Positions 7,848-15,693 of a DNA stretch of 64,000 nucleotides are shown piece after piece. Location of the stretch: the NCBI GenBank assembly GCA_016222825.1, contig JACRQF010000008.1:62001-126000 (forward strand), given 5' to 3'. The DNA comes from Verrucomicrobiota bacterium. Its GTDB lineage: Bacteria > Verrucomicrobiota > Verrucomicrobiia > CAIQCK01. A model generated the notes under the pieces. It was not told where the DNA came from. It made no database searches and worked only from the letters and a program-made list of their open reading frames with translations. The position numbers and the translations under genes were made by a program. Each line of letters starts with the position of its first letter. Position 1 is the first letter of the stretch.

Positions 7848-9104
7848 ATGAAACTTATTCTTCTGGCAACGACGATACTCCTCGCCGGCGGGCTGGCGGC
7901 GGCGGGAGACGACTCCAACTGGCCGCGCTGGCGCGGACCGCGCGACAACGGCAGCGCTGACACGGGCAGGTATCCGGTGAAGTGGGACGCGAACTCGAAC
8001 CTGCTCTGGAAGGTGGCGCTGCCGGGCAAAGGTTGCTCGACACCGATCGTCTGGAACCAGCGCATCTATGTCACCGCGCCGGTGGAAGGACAGGACGCGC
8101 TGCTCGCGTTCGACGGGTCGGGGAAGCTGCTTTGGCAGACGACCTTCGGGCCGGAGTTCAAAGGCAAGCATCGCAACGGCTCTGGCTGCAATCCGTCGCC
8201 TGCCACCGACGGGCAGAGCCTCTTCGTCTATTTCAAGAGCGGCAATCTCGCTGCGGTGGACATGGAAGGCAAGCTGCGTTGGAAGACCAACCTGCTCGAA
8301 CGCTATGGCCAACTGACGCTCTACTGGGATTACGGTTCGTCGCCGGCGCTGACGGAGAAGGACGTGGTGATGGCGGTGATGCACCACGGCGAGTCCTATC
8401 TCGCGGCGTTCGACAAGCTCACCGGCAAACTGCGCTGGAAGGTGGCGCGCAACTACGAGACGCCGGTGGAGGGTGATCACAGTTACGCGACGCCGCTCGG
8501 CATCCGCCATCTGGGCCGCGAGGCGCTGCTGGTGCTCGGCGGCGAGCGGCTGACGGCGCACGACGCCGCCGACGGCCGGACGCTTTGGACGTGTGGCGAT
8601 TTCAATCCCGGCGCGAAGAAGAACTGGGTGCCCGTGGCTTCGCCGGTCGTCGTGGGAAACATGGCGGTCGTCCCCTACGGCCGAGGAGACCGGCTGCACG
8701 GCATCAAGCTCGGCGGCAGCGGTGACGTGACGGCGACGCATCGTCTTTGGCTGCGCGAAGACAGCGGCGCATTCGTGCCGACGCCAGCCGAATACAAGGG
8801 ACGCGTCTATGTGCTTCGCGACAAGGGCGAGGTGGACTGCGTGAATCCCATCACCGGCAAGAGTTTCTGGAGCGACGCGCTGCCGAAGACCAAGGACAAA
8901 TACTACGCCTCGCCGACACTGGCCGATGGGAAGCTTTACGCCGCGCGCGAAGACGGCGTCGTGTTCGTCGCGCGCGTCGAAGGGAAGTTCGAGGTGCTCT
9001 CGGAGAACAACATGGCCGAGCAGATGATCGGCTCGCCGGTGCCGGCGGCTAACCGCCTCCTGCTCCGTGGCGTGAACCACCTCTTCTGCGTCGCCGCGCC
9101 GTGA
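7848..9104 (+). CDS. Secreted PQQ-type beta-propeller protein
   Basis: The 418-residue protein carries a signal peptide (MKLILLATTILLAGGLAAAG). It has repeated blades with the PQQ-enzyme-repeat look: WPRWRGPRDNG, LWKVALPGKGCSTPIVW, LLAFDGSGKLLWQT and LAAFDKLTGKLRWKV. The WPRWRGP entry is typical of outer-membrane beta-propellers annotated as BamB-like in planctomycetes and verrucomicrobia. There is no sign of a PQQ-dehydrogenase active site, so a scaffold or binding role is more likely than catalysis. ATG 7848 is chosen because AGGATGG lies at normal distance; upstream starts at 7812 and 7839 are weaker. Confidence 0.85.
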   Translation: MKLILLATTILLAGGLAAAGDDSNWPRWRGPRDNGSADTGRYPVKWDANSNLLWKVALPGKGCSTPIVWNQRIYVTAPVEGQDALLAFDGSGKLLWQTTFGPEFKGKHRNGSGCNPSPATDGQSLFVYFKSGNLAAVDMEGKLRWKTNLLERYGQLTLYWDYGSSPALTEKDVVMAVMHHGESYLAAFDKLTGKLRWKVARNYETPVEGDHSYATPLGIRHLGREALLVLGGERLTAHDAADGRTLWTCGDFNPGAKKNWVPVASPVVVGNMAVVPYGRGDRLHGIKLGGSGDVTATHRLWLREDSGAFVPTPAEYKGRVYVLRDKGEVDCVNPITGKSFWSDALPKTKDKYYASPTLADGKLYAAREDGVVFVARVEGKFEVLSENNMAEQMIGSPVPAANRLLLRGVNHLFCVAAP

Positions 9105-9175
9105 ATCCATGACCGGCAGGGTCGCGCGAGCGGGCGTTATGCGACGGGCGTCGGATGTTCGCGGAGAAAACCAGT

Positions 9176-9236
9176 GAGCCGTGACACCTGCCACTCACTT
9201 CCACTACTCGCCACTACCATTCTTGTGTCACGGCTC
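9176..9236. repeat. Inverted repeat between convergent genes
   Basis: GAGCCGTGACAC (9176-9187) and its perfect complement GTGTCACGGCTC (9225-9236) flank a 37-base pyrimidine-rich loop. It lies between the convergent beta-propeller and subtilase genes, so it may stop transcription from either side. It lacks the short loop and T-run of a classical terminator. Confidence 0.5.
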
Positions 9237-9299
9237 TGATTGAACTTGGCACCAAACCGCCGTTAGTCAACCGGCCCGGCTGCCAGCGGCGGGCTGTCC

Positions 9300-10115
9300 T
9301 CACTTGCCCGGCGCGGGCGGCGTCTTCTGCGCCATCGCATAGAGGAGCGTCTTGATCTCGAACGGCTTCAGGTGCGGCCATTTCGAGAGCAGCAACGCGC
9401 AGATGGCGGTGATGTGTGGCGCGGCGAAGCTGCTGCCGATCTCGTAGATGTAGCCGCCGCCGGGCTGCGGCACCTTCACATAGCTGCCGTTGGCGATGAA
9501 CTCCGTGAACGTCTTCGGCTTGAGCTGGTAGGCGAACTGGAACGCGTCCTTGAACGACGCCCAATAAACCTTGATCAGGTTCGAGAAAATGGACGGGAAG
9601 CTCGGCAGTCCCTCGTTCTCGCCGGCGGCCACGAGGATGCGGTCGCGGTAGTAGGCTTTCTCGACCAGTTTGTGGAAGGTCTCGAAATACGCGCTGCCTT
9701 CGGTAACGAGCAGGCCGTTGCTGAGGTTGATGACGTGGCAGTTCTCGATGGCCCAATCCGCGCCGACGATCATGTGCTTCGGTTTGCCGCCGGCGAATTT
9801 GTAGCCGTCGGAGCCGACGCCGATGCAGGAGAGCACGCGCACGCTGTAGATTTCCGCCTCCGGCGCGAGCCGCGCGATCACACCCGCGCAACCGGTGCCG
9901 TGGCCCGCGGCGTCCTGGCCGTCGTAGGGCCGCGACGTGATCTGGCCGCCCTTCTCTTCAATGATGACGCCGCCTTTGACGTGGCCGGCGAGGTCGGGAT
10001 GTTTGTTGTCCACGCCGCTGTCCACGACGGCGACCTTCACGCCCCTGCCCGTCGCGCCTTTGAGAAACTCGGCGGGATTGAGCTGGTCGAAAGGCGATGG
10101 AAGTGGGTCAGGCAT
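9300..10115 (-). CDS. S8 subtilisin-like serine protease without signal peptide
   Basis: The 271-residue protein has an intact subtilase triad: VAVVDSGVD (Asp32), GHGTGCAG (His72) and GSSFAAPH (Ser229). An oxyanion Asn lies in LVAAGENEG. There is no signal peptide or pro-domain, so it should act in the cytoplasm. It is the last gene of the minus-strand block with precursor peptides, radical SAM enzyme and ABC exporter. The exporter has no C39 leader-peptidase domain, so this protease is a reasonable candidate for cutting off the leader, as subtilases do in other RiPP systems. That role is an inference. I chose ATG 10115; upstream frame extension runs into repetitive sequence. Confidence 0.88.
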   Translation of the reverse strand: MPDPLPSPFDQLNPAEFLKGATGRGVKVAVVDSGVDNKHPDLAGHVKGGVIIEEKGGQITSRPYDGQDAAGHGTGCAGVIARLAPEAEIYSVRVLSCIGVGSDGYKFAGGKPKHMIVGADWAIENCHVINLSNGLLVTEGSAYFETFHKLVEKAYYRDRILVAAGENEGLPSFPSIFSNLIKVYWASFKDAFQFAYQLKPKTFTEFIANGSYVKVPQPGGGYIYEIGSSFAAPHITAICALLLSKWPHLKPFEIKTLLYAMAQKTPPAPGK

Positions 10116-10120
10116 GGGAT

Positions 10121-10210
10121 CGGGATTCGTAATTCGTAATCTGTGATTCGTGGTTCGTGACTCGTGATTTGCTGACCGGCCCGAATTGCGAATCACGGAT
10201 CACGAGTTGC
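10121..10210. repeat. Short TTCGTGA-type repeats in spacer
   Basis: The spacer between the response regulator and the subtilase is made of imperfect copies of ATTCGTRA/TTCGTGA on one side and their complement (CGAATCACG, ATCACGAG) on the other. It can fold into stem-loops. Similar TTCGTGATTCGTGA strings occur between genes in many verrucomicrobial and chloroflexal genomes as far as I remember. No coding function is expected. Confidence 0.6.
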
Positions 10211-10212
10211 GT

Positions 10213-11409
10213 TCACATCTTGATCTCCGGCATCGCCTCGCGCTGGCTCTTGAACATCGTCAGCAGGTTGGCCAGCAGCTTCTCGCAAAACTCCATCGCC
10301 GGCGGGCCGAACTCGGACAACTCCCGGATCTGCCCGGCGAGCACCGCCGCGCGCTCGCCGCTGCCGACGAGGTCGAGTTGCTTCACCGCTTCCGCCATCC
10401 CGCTCAACGCCTGCTTGGCGGCCTCGCCTTCCCTGCCCGGCGCGCTCGCGGCGGCGTCGGTGGCGAGCTTGAGGGCGCGCAGCAGGAGATTGTCGGCCAT
10501 CTGCGTCGCATTGACCAGGTCCAGCGTGGAGGCGCACAACGCGCCCAGCCGCGAGAGCATCTCGATGTCCTGCGGCTCGTAGCGTTCCTTGTCGAACACT
10601 TCCAGCACGCCGATGCACGTGTTCTGCGCCACCAGCGGCACGCCGAGTCCCGACTGGCGGCCCGCCTCGATGGAGCCGCTGATTTCGTCGCCGGGCCACG
10701 TCCCGCCGTCGGCGCGGGAGAGCGCGCTCAGCCGGCCCGACTGCGCGATGCGGCCGGCGAATCCCCGGCCGAGCGGGATCGGCGTCGGGTTCGGCTCGCC
10801 GCCGACGGCGCAACGCGCCACGAGCGACTGCCCGTCCGGCTCCAGCAGGAAGACCGCCGCCACCGGCGCCTGCGACACCAGCACGGCCAGCTCCGTGAAG
10901 CTGTGCAGCGACATCATCAGCTCCGGCGCGCGCGACAGGCTGGTGACGGACTGCACCGTGGACATGATCTCCTGCACGGTCTTCTGAAATGCCGCGAGCT
11001 GCGCCTGCAACTCGCTGGCCCGGCGGCGCAGGTTGACGATCTGCACCTGGTTGTCTATCGCGTGCAGCAGCGTCTGCGCGGAGAACTCCGCCTTGAACAG
11101 GAAGTCGTGCGCGCCGAGCTTCAGGAAATGGATCGGCGCGTCCTGCCCGGCGAAGCCGGTGATGACGATGCAGCGGATGTCGGGCAGCGACTTCTTGATC
11201 TCGGCGAACATCTCGTCGCCGCACTTGCCCGGCATGCGCACGTCCGTGAGCAACACGTCGAAATGCTCCGTCTTGCACAACTCGATCGCCACGGCGCTGC
11301 TGTCCACCGCGCGCACGGCGTGGTCGGTGAGTTGCTTGATGATGCCTTCGTATTCGACCAGGTTTTCCCGCTGGTCATCCACGAGCAGAATTTTGATGTC
11401 GCTGGCCAT
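10213..11409 (-). CDS. Response regulator with REC and GAF domains
   Basis: Residues 1-125 form a receiver domain: acidic pair Asp11-Asp12, phospho-acceptor Asp56 in VLLTDVRMPG, the switch Thr in CIVITGF and Lys in DFLFKAE. A coiled linker (LRRRASELQAQLAAFQK) leads into a GAF-like domain (about 170-300) with AAVFLLEPDGQSLVARCAVGG and CIGVLEVFDK. The 398-residue protein ends in a helical tail and has no DNA-binding or enzymatic output domain, so it probably signals by protein contact. The nearest kinase, 450 bases upstream on the same strand, is the likely partner. Confidence 0.9.
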   Translation of the reverse strand: MASDIKILLVDDQRENLVEYEGIIKQLTDHAVRAVDSSAVAIELCKTEHFDVLLTDVRMPGKCGDEMFAEIKKSLPDIRCIVITGFAGQDAPIHFLKLGAHDFLFKAEFSAQTLLHAIDNQVQIVNLRRRASELQAQLAAFQKTVQEIMSTVQSVTSLSRAPELMMSLHSFTELAVLVSQAPVAAVFLLEPDGQSLVARCAVGGEPNPTPIPLGRGFAGRIAQSGRLSALSRADGGTWPGDEISGSIEAGRQSGLGVPLVAQNTCIGVLEVFDKERYEPQDIEMLSRLGALCASTLDLVNATQMADNLLLRALKLATDAAASAPGREGEAAKQALSGMAEAVKQLDLVGSGERAAVLAGQIRELSEFGPPAMEFCEKLLANLLTMFKSQREAMPEIKM

Positions 11410-11862
11410 AGGAACCTCTCTCGGCCGGACCGCCGGCCGTCAACGCCCGCATCTTGGCAACTGCCGCCCCCCGTGTCGAGCCAAGGAAACAAGGGATCGC
11501 GGCGATGTGACCGACGAGGAGCAGAAGGCGGGCTATGCTGCCTCCACTGACAACGTTGCTGAATTGGAGGCCGCGTGCCCTCACGCGGCGCGCCGGCTGG
11601 GGGCAGCCGGCCTACAAGGCTTCCACCGATAACGTGGCCGTGGGGTCGCAGCCGCTCACGCGGTTGTAAACTCCCACCGGATCGTTGCCGCCGGTCTTCA
11701 CGCCGCTCCAGACGATGACGGTTGTGTTGGTCACGAACATGGTCGCTTCGACGACGAGTTTCCATTGGCCGCGAACTGTAGCGGCGATCTCTAATCGCCG
11801 GTCGTCGTTGATGATTCGGCGGTCGGAGACTGGCGCTGCAGATCAGGCGGGTGGAAATCGTA
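11410..11862. other. Intergenic region, 453 bases, no confident gene
   Basis: This gap separates the kinase from the response regulator. It holds two adjacent GC-rich hairpin sequences near 11571-11612 (GCCGCGTG... and GCCGGCTG... arms) and a possible gene remnant on the minus strand (11612-11740 and upstream). I see no rRNA, tRNA or insertion-sequence features. Confidence 0.5.
11612..11740 (-). pseudogene. Possible remnant of a secreted beta-sandwich protein
   Basis: From ATG 11740 the minus strand reads 42 codons to a TAG at 11612. The reading has a plausible protein character (FVTNTTVIVWSGVKTGG, DPVGVYNRVSGCDPTATLSV), and the same frame stays open upstream (RGQWKLVVEAT). It has no ribosome site or full domain, so it looks like the 3' end of a decayed gene. 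It may also be chance coding potential. Not recognised. Confidence 0.25.
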
Positions 11863-14019
11863 TTACTTGATGATGGGCCGGCCGAAGACGGTGGTGGTGA
11901 CTTGCGACTTCGCGGGCGGGCCGGCGAGGTGGAAGCGGATGATGATGGAGGTGCCTTGGCCGACCTCGCTCTCGACGCGCAGTTCGGCGCCGTGGGCCTG
12001 GAGGATGCTGTGGCTGATGCCCATGCCGAGGCCGGTGCCTTTGCCCGGCTCCTTGGTGGTGAAGAACGGGACGAAGACTTTTTTCTTCACGTCGTCGCTC
12101 ATGCCGCAGCCGTCGTCGGTGATCGTGAGGATGATGACCTGCTCCTCGCTGGCGGTGCTGAGGGTGATGTGGCCGCCCTCGCGGCCGGTCTTGGCGCAGG
12201 CTTCGAGGATGGCGTCCTTGGCGTTGAGCAGGAAGTTCATGAGCGCCTGCTGGATTTCCTTGGGGTTGCCCTTCAGGTGCGGCAGCTCGCCGAGCTGGGT
12301 GGTGACTTTGATGCGGGCGTTGCTGAGGACGTCGTTGCTGATGGCGAGCGCGTCGCGGACGGTGTCGTTGAGGTCGAACGGGAAGAAGGAGCCGACGTCG
12401 GCGGGCCGGGCGAAGGTGCTGAGTTTGTTGGAGATCTCCGCGCAGCGGGCAACGCTCTGGATGATGAGGTCGAGGCCCTCTTCAAGGCCGACGTCGCGCT
12501 TCATGCGGTGGGCCATGATCATCCGCTCGGCGCGGAGTTTGACGGGGTTGAGGGCGTTCTTGATTTCGTGGGCGACGCCGGCGGCAACGACGCCGAGGAG
12601 GGACTGGCGCTGGGAGGCGAAGAGTTGCTTGTCCTTGCTCTCCAGCGCGGCGAAGGCGTTGTCCTTCTCCTTGAGCGTCTGCTGGATGACGCCGACCATC
12701 TGTGCGTAGGCGGCGGACAGCTCGCGCGACTCCCGCGAGTAATGTTTCGCGGCGGCGAGCGTCTCGGCGCGCTGCCGGTGGACGGGATCGGTGGGCGTGC
12801 CGCTCACGAAGTCGAGGGCGGCCCGGGCGATTTGCTCCAGCGGCTGGGCGATGCGGCTGCGCAGGCGCACGGCCATGAACACACTGCCGAGGATCATCAC
12901 CGTGGTGAGCGCGACGGTCGTCAGCGTCATGAAGAAGCGGACGGACTGGATCGTTTCGCGAAAGGCGTCCAGCAACGGCGCCTGGCCGAGCAGCCCGAAC
13001 GCGACCATGCCGCGCAATGCGCCATGTTGGAAGACCGGCGTGAACACCTCGTAGGCTTGCGGCGCGGAGGTTTCCTCCGCCTTGCCGCCGGGGAACAGTC
13101 CACGCTGGCGGACGTGGGCCGTCATGCGCACGAGCGACGGGTCGCCTTTCAGGCCGCGCGTGAATTGGAACGCGGGGCTGGTTTGCATTTCGCTCAGGAA
13201 CGGCAGGCCGTTCTGGTTGAAGGCGGTGATGCTCAGGAGATTGACGGTGCCTTTCTTGACTTCCGCCAGGTAGAGCACCACGTCGCGCATTTCATAGGAA
13301 TACCGCACCAGGGGTGCGTTGTCGGCCAGCACGCGGCCGGAGGGCCAGCCCTCGGCGATTCTCGCGCCGGGAACAATCTGCCGGCCGATGCAGCTCTCCG
13401 CGATGCGGTCGGCTTCCTCGATGGACGCCGGCATTTTGTTGAACGCCACCGTCAGGACGCCGATCGGGAAAATCCGCCCGAAGCTCTCGCGGTAAAGCAG
13501 CAGCCGCCGCTCGTAGAACGTCTGCCGCGCGCCGGTTTCCGGCTGGATCATCTCGTAGGCCATCTGGTCCAGCAGCCGGGGCGGATACACCGTGCGGTCC
13601 CACTCCAGTTTCTGCGGCTCCGGCAGGTCCTGAAACGTCAGCCCGTCGCGATAGACGGTGGCAATCTCGCCGTTGACGTTGTTGAAGATCCGCGCGTAGG
13701 CCAGCTCGGGGCGCTTGCGCAGTTCGGCCCACAGCATCACCTGCTGCTCGGCGGCGCGGTCGAACAGCGCCAGCATCCGCGCCGTCAGCACCGCCGCGTC
13801 CAGCCCGCCGACGGAGCGGATGGCGGCGCGTTCGCGGGCCGTCCAGTCCTGGTTCACTCTCGCCATCAACGGACGAAAGAACTCGAGCGCCACGACGATG
13901 AGCAGCGCCGCCGCGACGCCGAAGATCACGCTCAGTCCGATGAAATGGCGCGACAGCCGCCGGCTCAGCGAGGCTTCCGGCCGGGAGGACGCTGCGGGTT
14001 GGGTGGATGGCGCGCTCAT
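11863..14019 (-). CDS. Membrane sensor histidine kinase, NtrB-like
   Basis: The 718-residue kinase has one membrane helix near residues 26-47, a large extracytoplasmic sensor region and a second helix around 360-385. A HAMP-like stretch (RSRIAQPLEQIARAAL) follows. The H-box is GVAHEIKNALNPV with phospho-acceptor His484; the N-box (NFLLNAKDAI, Asn599) and G-boxes (DDGCGM, GKGTGLGMG) are intact. The start at 14019 overlaps the stop of the upstream lipoprotein gene (ATGA), so the two are translated together and the lipoprotein may present a ligand to this sensor. Longer upstream reading of the same frame lies inside that gene and is not coding. Confidence 0.92.
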   Translation of the reverse strand: MSAPSTQPAASSRPEASLSRRLSRHFIGLSVIFGVAAALLIVVALEFFRPLMARVNQDWTARERAAIRSVGGLDAAVLTARMLALFDRAAEQQVMLWAELRKRPELAYARIFNNVNGEIATVYRDGLTFQDLPEPQKLEWDRTVYPPRLLDQMAYEMIQPETGARQTFYERRLLLYRESFGRIFPIGVLTVAFNKMPASIEEADRIAESCIGRQIVPGARIAEGWPSGRVLADNAPLVRYSYEMRDVVLYLAEVKKGTVNLLSITAFNQNGLPFLSEMQTSPAFQFTRGLKGDPSLVRMTAHVRQRGLFPGGKAEETSAPQAYEVFTPVFQHGALRGMVAFGLLGQAPLLDAFRETIQSVRFFMTLTTVALTTVMILGSVFMAVRLRSRIAQPLEQIARAALDFVSGTPTDPVHRQRAETLAAAKHYSRESRELSAAYAQMVGVIQQTLKEKDNAFAALESKDKQLFASQRQSLLGVVAAGVAHEIKNALNPVKLRAERMIMAHRMKRDVGLEEGLDLIIQSVARCAEISNKLSTFARPADVGSFFPFDLNDTVRDALAISNDVLSNARIKVTTQLGELPHLKGNPKEIQQALMNFLLNAKDAILEACAKTGREGGHITLSTASEEQVIILTITDDGCGMSDDVKKKVFVPFFTTKEPGKGTGLGMGISHSILQAHGAELRVESEVGQGTSIIIRFHLAGPPAKSQVTTTVFGRPIIK

Positions 14020-15665
14020 GGCGGGGAAGTTTTGGAAACGTCCGGCGTGGCGGCGCGTGGAACCATGAAGCGATGCTCGGCCTCCATCAACACCTGGAGT
14101 CCCGCCAGCGAACCCTTGGCCGATGCGCCGCCTGCCTCCACCACCGCCGCCGCTTCGGGCAGGCCCGGCAGTTCGACGCCGGGCATGAGCGGCTTGGGGG
14201 CGAGCGCCTTGTGCAGGAAGCCGTCGAGCAGCGCGCTGCGGCTGATTGAAAGCGGGTTGGGCCGCACGGTGAGGCGCGCGGGATCGTTCATGATCGCTTC
14301 GATCTCGCGCAGTGACGCCAGCGTCTGGCGGCCAAACAACAGACTCCGGTCGTCTATGCGGCGCGCGCCGGCGCGGACCTCGGCGAGATAAGCTTCGTAA
14401 CTGCACCACTCGCGGCGCGCGCCGAACACGGCGGCGACATCCTGCTCCGTCAACGATTGCAGCAGGCCGCGCCGCACGGGAATCTCGAACTGGTCGAAGA
14501 ACATCGCGCGCTGGCCGGCCTCCGACAGCAGGTAACGCACCAGTTCCTGCGCCACCTCGCGGGCGGCCACCGCGCCCGGGTCGTCGGAGGCGATCTGCCG
14601 GCTGCAGATGACGCACTTGCCGCCGAGCAATGAAACACCCGGCGCGGCCGCGTTGGTGGAAACCGAGAGCGGCATGACGCCGATGTCGTCCAGCGACGCG
14701 GGCGGCCCCCACGGGGTGATCAGGCTGCGTTGGGCCCAGGTGGAGAACAGCCACGCCGAGGACGACGCGCCCTTGGTTTGCGCGGCCGACGGCTCGCTCG
14801 CGAAGCGCCGCATCTGCTCTTTGAAGTCCACAAGGAAATCCATCCGTGTCGCCGCCGACGGCCAGGTTTCGAGCTGGACCAGCCGGCCCAGCGCGTCCAG
14901 CACCTGCCGCGCCGCCGGCGTTTCGGCCTCGAACGTCCCGGCGGCCTGTCGCGGCCAGCCCGGCTCCAGGCTCCAGACCAGCGGCAGAAAGAACCGGTAG
15001 AATTCCTGCCCGTCCGCGGCGATGGATGGCGGCAGGGGAATTTTAGATTTTGGATTTCCGGTTTTGGATTGGAAGAGTGAAGCCCATGACTGGCGCGCCT
15101 CGGTGGCGTTGTTGAAGTAGCTCTTGCGGTAGAAGAGCAGGTCCGCCGCGCGCGCGATCGGCACGCCGTAGATGCGCGGGGATTTCGGATCGTCGCCGGG
15201 GCCGACCGCGCGGATCGGCTCCACGCCCGCCTCGCGCAACATCGGCCCGACGACGGCTTCGTCGAACGGAGCGAGCCAGCCGTAGCGCGCGAACTCCTCG
15301 ACCCACGCCGTGTTCGACACCGCCACGTCCATGGGTTGCAGCATCTCCGAGGCGCGCGCGCCGAACGACAGCGCCGTCATCGGATAAACCGACGACAGCG
15401 TCACGGTGAGTTCCTGACAAAGCGCGGAGGCCAGCGGATCGAAATCGGGCAGCCGGATCAGTTCGTAACGCGGCGGCCGGCCGGCCGGGTTGGCGGCCTT
15501 CTGGAAACGCGCGGCGAGGTCTTGGAACCAGAACCCGTAGCCGCGATAGAGCGCGCGCTTCGGCTCCGGCACCGGCTCCGGCGCTTCAGAGCAGCTGGCT
15601 GACACGAGCGCGGCGGCAACAACGGCGCCGCCGAGCCGCGCGCAGGTTTTGATCCAATCGCTCAC
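14016..15665 (-). CDS. Solute-binding-protein-like lipoprotein
   Basis: The 549-residue protein starts with a signal sequence ending in LVSASC, a slightly unusual lipobox, so Cys is probably lipidated. The body looks like an extracellular solute-binding protein of ABC type: YRGYGFWFQDLAARFQKA near the start, then VAVSNTAWVEEFARYGWLAPFDE, YGVPIARAADLLFYRKSYF and AQELVRYLLSEAGQRAMFFDQF. Such folds often serve as ligand sensors for kinases, and the overlap with the kinase gene supports this. The substrate is unknown. Residues around KTGNPKSKI derive from an intruding short repeat (see 15041-15070). Family assignment is moderate. Confidence 0.7.
   Translation of the reverse strand: MSDWIKTCARLGGAVVAAALVSASCSEAPEPVPEPKRALYRGYGFWFQDLAARFQKAANPAGRPPRYELIRLPDFDPLASALCQELTVTLSSVYPMTALSFGARASEMLQPMDVAVSNTAWVEEFARYGWLAPFDEAVVGPMLREAGVEPIRAVGPGDDPKSPRIYGVPIARAADLLFYRKSYFNNATEARQSWASLFQSKTGNPKSKIPLPPSIAADGQEFYRFFLPLVWSLEPGWPRQAAGTFEAETPAARQVLDALGRLVQLETWPSAATRMDFLVDFKEQMRRFASEPSAAQTKGASSSAWLFSTWAQRSLITPWGPPASLDDIGVMPLSVSTNAAAPGVSLLGGKCVICSRQIASDDPGAVAAREVAQELVRYLLSEAGQRAMFFDQFEIPVRRGLLQSLTEQDVAAVFGARREWCSYEAYLAEVRAGARRIDDRSLLFGRQTLASLREIEAIMNDPARLTVRPNPLSISRSALLDGFLHKALAPKPLMPGVELPGLPEAAAVVEAGGASAKGSLAGLQVLMEAEHRFMVPRAATPDVSKTSPP
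15041..15070 (-). repeat. Short tandem repeat (TTTTGGATT type) inside a CDS
   Basis: Two to three imperfect copies of ATTTTGGATTT/GTTTTGGATT lie in the lipoprotein gene and are read in frame as a basic SKTGNPKSKI stretch. AT-rich heptamer-like repeats of this kind normally sit between genes, so this one appears to have been tolerated as a surface-loop insertion. Confidence 0.55.
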
Positions 15666-15693
15666 GGGTTGGTTTATAGCCCAGGGCCGGCGG

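Noticed and set aside
11571..11612. tRNA-like structure in the kinase-regulator spacer
   Set aside because: Two simple GC-rich hairpins only; no T-loop, anticodon stem or acceptor pairing.
11851..14391. Very long open frame on the plus strand opposite the histidine kinase
   Set aside because: Arg/Gly/Ala/Asp-rich composition with no domain; it is the GC-skew shadow of the kinase and lipoprotein genes.
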